From: Paraglomus occultum
Lineage: Eukaryota > Glomeromycota > Glomeromycetes > Paraglomerales > Paraglomeraceae
Direction of reading: 5' to 3'
Length of the DNA stretch: 12,810 nucleotides
NCBI GenBank assembly: GCA_910592205.1
Contig: CAJVPJ010001056.1
Location: 1-12,810, forward strand
The translations under genes and the position numbers were made by a program. The notes under the pieces were generated by a model. It ran no database searches and was not told the origin of the DNA. It saw nothing but the letters and a program-made list of their open reading frames with translations. This document shows, piece after piece, positions 7,624 to 12,810 of the stretch (position 1 is the first letter of the stretch; each line of letters begins with the position of its first letter).

Positions 7624-10600
7624 GTCAGTCATCGGAATCCAGAACAATGCGACTTTTAAATACGTATAATCATCTGGCTCACAGAGTTATTGCGTTGTAT
7701 TTTAGATGATACCCATTAGAGACTCATCAAATCCCTCACCATACCCCGAGGATACGTTTATCACTTACTCGGCAGATAATACGGTTCGATTTTGGAGTTT
7801 AGACAGAGGCTCTAATACTGCAACCAGTCCAACTGCCGAGACTACGCTCAAGCGAAACATCTTCAGTAAGGATTGCTTACGAATTGCTTACGTTGATCCG
7901 GATGGAAATATTCGCATGTCTATTCAGAAAGAAAAGACAGGTAAGTAAATTAAACAACTTTACATCTGCTATTGTAACAGCTAATAACTATATGGATCCT
8001 TATTATGGAAGATGTCGACCACTCGGATCCAAATGTTAATGGTGGCGCAAACGAATTAGGGATTCGCACTCTGAAAATAAGCCCGGACGGTAAACTATTG
8101 GCTTCCGGTGATAAAGGAGGCAATTTGAGGTATGTGTATATGTAGCTTTGGCCTTGGTCTTTTTCGTTCCTTTTTTTTTTTTTTTTCTTTCAAAATTTTA
8201 GGGTTGTTATCTCTTATTTATAATTGAAATTTGCGTATTAGTGTGTACGATCTAGACACGTTTGAAAAGATTACGTATCAAGAAGCTCATGAAGCGGAAA
8301 TATTAACAATAGAGTTTACAGACGGACGATCAAGAGGTTTGTTCATGTTTATCTTAAAACTCGATCGAAATAATGCAACAGTTGATATTAAACGGGTCTT
8401 ATCGTATTCAAATAGATTCACCTTATCTTATTGCAACTGCAAGTCGAGATAGAATACTACACATATTCGACATAAAAAGTGATTTTCGTTTGATACAGAC
8501 ACTAGATGATCACTCTTCATCAATTACCGCTATCAAGTTTACTCACGATGGCAGGAGATTGATAAGTTGTGGGGCCGACAAAAGTATTATATTCAGAGCA
8601 CGTCAAGATGTAAGTCACTATTGTCTATTTAATAATCAATGATTGTTAACTGATGTGTCTACAACTTTGCAATTCATGCTAGTCTGAAGACTTTCCTTAC
8701 TACGTCACATACCATAACATATCGGGGCGAGCAACAGTGTTCGACATGGATATTGACATATCTAACAGATATATAGCAACAGTCTCTGGCGAGCGTCGTC
8801 TCAATTTGTACCAGATTGATTCTGGAAAAAATGTGCGATCGTACAAACCAGATACACCAGACGAAATAAATGCCTCGGAACAAGGAAGTCTACTAAAAGT
8901 CGGCTTGGATCCAAGCGGTGTACTTGCTGTTGCAGCCGGATCCGATAGAAGCATTCGACTCTTTGATTTTGCAAACGGCACTATCTTATCGAAAGTATTT
9001 GGGCATTCGGAATTGATTACTGACGTTAAATTCACTCTGGATTGTGAACGAATAATATCCACGTCTGCAGATGGTTGTGTTTTTGTATGGAAAATGTCTG
9101 ACGAATGGGTCGAAAAAATGAGACAAAAGTGGCTCGAAAGAAGCGGGGCTGCAGGCGCACTAGGGAGGACCTCTCCTGTTTTCCGAGAAAGCGTGTCGCC
9201 ACAACCGCCCCCCCCGAACTACCGTGCCCGCCTTAAGGCCTCAGTCTATAAATGAAGCTTCAGCACACGGCGATGCTAATTGTGATGACCCCGTTTTTCA
9301 GGTTCGAAAGGGTTCCGGATCATTAAGAACGAGAAAATCTTTTTCGTCGCTTTTGCCATCTGATGTACAGCGTGAAGAACGACTGCGACATTCCTCAAAA
9401 AGACCCGGTTCATACTTTGTCGACGACACTAAAGTTCACACAACACAACAGACGAGACCATTATCTGAAGTATCTCCCAGCAGAATACCGCTTGCGGCGT
9501 CCACAACGCCTTCTCCACCGTCATCGAAGAGTGGCTCTTCTTCGAGACGAGAATCATGGAAGTTAGGCTTACCAAGCTGGGCGAAAAAGGCCTTCAAAGA
9601 GAAAGAGGGTCACCGCGTTCGAGAAAAAAATGACTCCGAAGGCGTAGATTCTGTTAGCAACGAGGGGAATGCAATACCAAAGATTCCGCCTGTCACAAAC
9701 AATCTTCAAGTGGAAAAGACGTTACCTGCCGTTCCGAAGACAATACCTCGAGTCAGATCACCAAGTAAACTACAGCGCGAATCAACTATTGAGGATACTG
9801 CCGGAGTTAGAATTTCGTCCAAAAAATCAAAAAGCAGTCTCACAGCAGGCTCACCAAAATCAGTATTATCCATGTCTCCGCCATCTTCAACAGCTCGTGC
9901 GGCAGTTCTCTCCACTTCGCCCATGTCTATGAACACAGTTCTCAGTACAGAGGGGGAAGATAATGGTGAAGATGACGATGATGAGACTTCCGCTATCGAA
10001 GAGACAGGTGTTGATGATTCAGCATATGAGGATGCGGAAACTATTTTCGTAGCACAGCCGGAAGAAGCGGACGATGTATACATTAATGGACCGGACATAA
10101 GGCGTCGTCGAGAAAGTTTTGTGGAAGCTGTGACGAAAATCGATTTGGCTGACGGTCGCGGAAGTGATAAGGTAACCGAGACATGTGTGGACGACGTTCT
10201 TAGCGACGAACTTGAAGAGGATGAAGAGGGGGAGGAAGAAGAGGAAGATGATGTTGAAAGTGACGATCATGCCAAGCAATTAGAGATATACTTGCAAACT
10301 CCGATAAAGGCTAGTTTTAGTGAAAATGATAATGATGACAATGATGCGCATAAGGGTGCAACTGAATCTAGGAAGAGACGAGAAAGTTATACGTTAAAGT
10401 TTTTGTCCGGTGGACAATCGCGAGATTCTAGTGGCCGTGCGAGTTTAACCGAAGCATTTATGAAAATGATTAATTCGGGTGACAATAAAGCCCTTGCAAT
10501 AGAAGAGGATGAAGAGGATAAACAGAGTGATGACAAGGGCAGCTTTGAAAAAACTATGGAAGCTTTAGAAGGACGCTTAACAGAGGTAACAAACGGTCGT

Positions 10601-11842
10601 GTCGAGCCAGACAAGTCTGGGCAAGAGCAGACTTCACCTGTTTCTTCACCTGCGCTCTCTGAATCGGCAACCGTCAAGGGAGCAGATGATGATTATTCAG
10701 TAAACTCTCAGGAGCATAAGTTGCTTGATAAACAGAACGGTTTTATAGCTAGATCCAATATCTCTGTCCTTGCTGAGAAGGAAAAAAGAACGAGATTAAA
10801 GAGTGACGATACGTTCAGTCAAGTAAGGTCAGAAGATGGTCAGTCACCATTATTGGCGGATCAGGTGGAAGAGGAAAAGCCTGTATTTACAGACGAACAC
10901 GATACCGTAATTATCGGTGCCTCTGAGACACCGAACACCGATAAAGTCGGAATTGTTGTCGAAGAGAATGTCGAAAAACTAGCCAAAGATTTAGGTATTA
11001 CTGTCAATGGTGAGAATAATTGTTCGTTTATGTTACTGATTTGATCAGTTGTTGTACTATTCGCTCACGTGATATACACTGTCTGCATTCAATGTGATCT
11101 AGGAAAGGAATTAACATCAACATCGATTTTCGTAAATGACGTACCTTCTTCATTTGAGGACACTGAATTAAGTGAAGACGCTATCGCTGACGATGTCTAC
11201 AACATGTCAGTACTTCTTGAACGAACACTTGGTGTTTATAAAAAAGTTACATCATCTATTGCTGGCGGGAATACAAAGAATGAGAGCGTGCAAACGCTCA
11301 TATCTGCCAGTCTAATGGAGATGGTGGACGATATAAGGAAGAGTCTCGACATGACCAAAGAAAGCTCATCAACACAAGAAAAACAAACTGGTGCTGCAGG
11401 AAAACGTGTGACTGCACAAGTTGATGCAGATGTGGAGGGTGATGATGACGAAGAGTGTGACGCAGACTCGAGCAATTCATATGCAACTGCTTCGACGACT
11501 TTACGTGACCATAATAATAGAATTGAATGCAAATCACCCGAATCCACCAATTTATTGGCACCACCTAGCCCCGCTTCTTCACCATCTGGATCAGCGCTTG
11601 CAGCCCCTCACAACATGATCTCGGACGACTCAGCACAGGTGCTTCTGGAAAAGTACTCTGACATACTAGTCAAAATGGTGCAAGACAAACTATCAACGAA
11701 AACAGACGCTGTTGACAAAAATTCAATTTCTTCCAAATCCGCGACATTAGCGCAACCCAAGAACAATGAGAAATCGTTTGGTAGTCTAAGGAGTAAAACA
11801 AAGGCGGGTGGGGGGCTGAACAGAACAAAGAGCACCAAATAA
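5981..11842 (+). CDS. Wdr62: WD40 scaffold protein, WDR62/MAPKBP1 family (12 exons, C8 frameshift in exon 11)
   Basis: Exons reconstructed from GT..AG sites and frame continuity: 5981-6340, 6425-6562, 6641-6820, 6928-7113, 7204-7274, 7347-7623, 7706-7940, 8012-8129, 8242-8336, 8416-8609, 8683-11009 and 11103-11842 (TAA). They give about 1,639 residues, close to the roughly 1,500 of the human proteins, if one C of the C8 run at 9208-9215 is discounted. Identity is clear from family-specific strings: [63 protein letters not shown] and [10 protein letters not shown]. Two WD40 propellers occupy residues 1 to about 480 and about 480 to 765, followed by a disordered, phosphosite-rich acidic region and a helical C-terminus. 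In animals the family binds JNK and MKK7, and WDR62 acts at spindle poles in neural progenitors; insects usually have one member covering both. The first exon is uncertain, and intron 10 (8610-8682) is supported by a perfect-phase join. Confidence 0.93.
7706..9117 (+). other. Second WD40 propeller, exons at 7706-9117
   Basis: Blade signatures are [42 protein letters not shown] and CVFVWKM. Splice phases vary (1, 2, 1, 0), and each predicted join restores family-conserved text, for example [15 protein letters not shown] across 8336/8416. The donor at 7941 is a consensus GTAAGT. The acceptor at 8010-8011 is poor in pyrimidines but is the only one compatible with the phase. The helix [13 protein letters not shown] leaves the propeller at about 9100-9140. 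Confidence 0.85.
9208..9215 (+). other. C8 homopolymer that breaks the frame of exon 11
   Basis: Upstream, the frame reads ..[11 protein letters not shown] and runs into a TGA at 9253-9255. Reading the run as seven C instead gives [19 protein letters not shown] and continues open for almost 1.8 kb with family motifs. No consensus donor was seen between 9115 and 9250 that would let an intron remove the problem, although CCCGTTTTTCAG at 9290-9301 resembles an acceptor. An assembly or base-call error is the simplest reading; a polymorphic truncating allele is the alternative. Confidence 0.8.
9545..9595 (+). other. RRESW phosphosite-like motif and LPSWAKK signature
   Basis: RRESW (9545-9559) is followed by [13 protein letters not shown]. 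The LPSWAKK piece matches a short island conserved in vertebrate MAPKBP1 (LPLWAKR) in the otherwise divergent linker after the second propeller. It independently confirms that the frame downstream of the C8 run belongs to the same protein. RRxS followed by a large residue suits basophilic kinases such as PKA; that use is inferred. Confidence 0.7.
9950..10275 (+). other. Acidic low-complexity region with an RRRRESF motif
   Basis: Two Asp/Glu tracts ([12 protein letters not shown], then [15 protein letters not shown] at about 10207-10251) flank RRRRESF at 10100-10120. The composition points to intrinsic disorder. The second tract is built from GAA/GAG/GAT triplets, so its length may vary between individuals without shifting the frame. 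Confidence 0.7.
10370..10405 (+). other. Candidate JNK docking motif overlapping a third RRES site
   Basis: [12 protein letters not shown] has a basic cluster followed, after a short spacer, by L-x-F. This is the general layout of a MAP-kinase D-site (basic residues, 1-6 residues, hydrophobic-x-hydrophobic). The family is known to bind JNK through a D-site in its C-terminal half, so position and layout agree. Which of several basic clusters is the real site cannot be decided from sequence. Confidence 0.4.
11010..11102 (+). other. Last intron, potentially retainable
   Basis: Donor AATG/GTGAGA and acceptor GATCTAG/GA join a split Gly codon and keep the frame. If the intron is retained, the frame continues for 11 more codons to a TGA at 11042-11044. 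That would give a protein ending ..NCSFMLLI and lacking the helical C-terminus. Confidence 0.75.
11103..11842 (+). other. Last coding exon: helical C-terminus of the WDR62/MAPKBP1 protein
   Basis: After [10 protein letters not shown] come three helix-like segments: [35 protein letters not shown] (about 11296-11352) and [20 protein letters not shown] (11633-11692). The last has hydrophobic residues at heptad-like spacing, suiting the C-terminal loop-helix through which WDR62 and MAPKBP1 dimerise. Ser/Pro-rich linkers separate them, and the chain ends with basic Lys/Arg/Ser sequence (NRTKSTK). Confidence 0.75.
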
Positions 11843-11992
11843 ATGCATTTGTAGGGTCGGGCATGTAATAGAACCTAATCTGTTAGTTTGTATTTATATT
11901 GCACACACGCATCTACATAGCATACACATTGTTGGCTTTCAATTATCTGACTATCTGCTAGGGGTTTTTAAATTTCTTAAATAGCTCATTCG

Positions 11993-12000
11993 TGTAAATA
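11993..12000 (+). promoter_or_regulatory. Pumilio response element, first copy
   Basis: TGTAAATA matches the UGUANAUA recognition octamer of PUF-family RNA-binding proteins exactly, about 150 bases after the stop codon on the sense strand. Confidence 0.4.
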
Positions 12001-12088
12001 CTTTCTCGATCTCGTTGGTATTCATCTTTTTTTTTATTCATACGATTATATCGCAAAAGTATTCATGGTTATTTTCGTTTTGTTTATG

Positions 12089-12096
12089 TGTATATA
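12089..12096 (+). promoter_or_regulatory. Pumilio response element, second copy
   Basis: TGTATATA is a second exact UGUANAUA match, 96 bases after the first. It lies inside a TATATATA tract, so chance is more likely here than for the first copy. Confidence 0.35.
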
Positions 12097-12448
12097 TATT
12101 AATAACAATGATATAAATAGACCTTGAACATGTATTGCGGGCAACTGCTCCGCTATGCTAATATTTGGTCAACGACATATTTACTAAAAGATATTTCCAA
12201 TATTGTGATTTATGTCTGCCAGCCAGCATAACCATAATACATTACATAACCACATGATTTGAAATCCACGACTGCACTTGTGAACCACGTTTCCAAAGTA
12301 TGGACGTCCCTGAACTTTTCGTTCTTCATAGTACTAAATCATGACAAAAAGTTGACATTTCTCGCGAGTTATCGTAGTAGTAGCGTTAATTGTATAAATC
12401 GAGTCTGATTGGACGCCGTAAATAACGGCATTTAATCATCATGTTATT

Positions 12449-12454
12449 AATAAA
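12449..12454 (+). promoter_or_regulatory. Polyadenylation signal AATAAA of the WDR62/MAPKBP1 gene
   Basis: This is the first canonical AATAAA after the stop codon. Moderately T- and GT-rich sequence (TATATGTTTCTACAGG) follows within 20-40 bases. Confidence 0.5.
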
Positions 12455-12475
12455 CTTACGTCAGCAGAGTATATG

Positions 12476-12745
12476 TTTCTACAGGTTTATACTATTGTAT
12501 CCACTAGCAATTACGACAGTGTAAAAGACTTAATATTAATATGTAATGTCAAAAATTGGGGGGGCCTGCAGTTAAACAATGGGCGAGATCAAAGACTTGT
12601 AACCTCATAATGGAAATACATATTTGCATGAAGTATTGCTTATTTGGTGTATTTTTGAAGGAAACGAAAAACCGAGATCTGTAAGGTGGCTATCACATGC
12701 ATGCACTGCGTATATCACGAGTACATGCATATTAATATTAATGTT
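12476..12745. other. Downstream intergenic DNA, nothing coding seen
   Basis: It holds a G7 run at 12558-12564, a CATGCATGCA stretch near 12696-12705 and an exact ATTAATATTAAT palindrome at 12731-12742. No open frame or splice-site pattern suggests a gene. Confidence 0.5.
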
Positions 12746-12810
12746 CTGACCCAAATCGAAATCTGACCCAATTCGGAATAGGGTCGACCCAAATCGCGAT
12801 CGCGTTTCGG
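12746..12810. repeat. Degenerate short tandem repeat running off the window edge
   Basis: CTGACCCAAATCG, CTGACCCAATTCG and TCGACCCAAATCG begin at 12746, 12763 and 12784, with spacings of 17 and 21 bases. The third is preceded by the complementary AATAGGGTC, so GGGTCGACCC forms a palindrome. The array may continue beyond the window; its class is unknown. Confidence 0.55.

Larger units (their letters stand above)
11843..12475 (+). other. Predicted 3' UTR of the WDR62/MAPKBP1 gene
   Basis: This is an AT-rich non-coding stretch between the stop codon and the first canonical polyadenylation hexamer. Its end is placed some 20 bases past that hexamer. It contains two Pumilio-type octamers and no competing open frame. 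Confidence 0.55.

Noticed and set aside
9290-9301. Acceptor-like CCCGTTTTTCAG inside the large exon
   Set aside because: No consensus donor in a compatible phase was found upstream, and the bases before it translate smoothly once one C is dropped from the C8 run. It is kept as an alternative under the frameshift finding.
9706-10677. Minus-strand open frames opposite the large exon
   Set aside because: They are shadows of the Ser- and Glu-rich coding strand, giving Ser/Leu runs, with no independent support.

Overview
This window looks like AT-rich insect nuclear DNA, most likely hymenopteran, though the order is an inference I hold weakly. It contains a multi-exon gene with short introns (71-112 bp, GT..AG), AATAAA polyadenylation signals and long AT-rich intergenic DNA. 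I see no bacterial-style operon, ribosome binding sites, CRISPR array or tRNA.

Layout: (1) Bases 1-350 are the 3' end of an unidentified plus-strand gene, ending in a poly-Glu/Gly tail made by a trinucleotide repeat, with a polyadenylation signal at 462. (2) Bases 470-5640 are mostly non-coding. They hold a probable pogo/Tigger-like transposon end (about 1659), a possible terminal exon with a C-terminal membrane anchor (1963-2166), a four-unit tandem array whose last unit is inverted (2261-2911), a CTCF-like site (3935-3948), a hexanucleotide microsatellite between two related short boxes (4140-4305), and GAGA-type motifs (5413-5440) that may belong to the promoter of the next gene. (3) Bases 5981-11842 are the main gene, a 12-exon reconstruction of the insect homologue of WDR62/MAPKBP1, a WD40 scaffold protein of the JNK pathway and spindle pole. 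(4) Bases 11843-12455 are its 3' UTR, with two Pumilio-type sites and a polyadenylation signal. (5) The last 65 bases enter a short degenerate repeat.

The WDR62/MAPKBP1 gene encodes two WD40 propellers, a conserved LPSWAKK linker motif, three RRES-aromatic phosphosite-like motifs, long acidic tracts and a helical C-terminus. The assembled sequence has a run of eight C (9208-9215) that shifts the frame and creates a stop at 9253. Dropping one C restores one open frame through the rest of the exon, so an assembly error, a polymorphism or a real truncation must be told apart. The first coding exon is not securely located.

I did not find a clear undescribed multi-gene system. The most unusual items are the hidden membrane-anchor exon, the fold-back array, the C8 frameshift and the repeated RRES motif.
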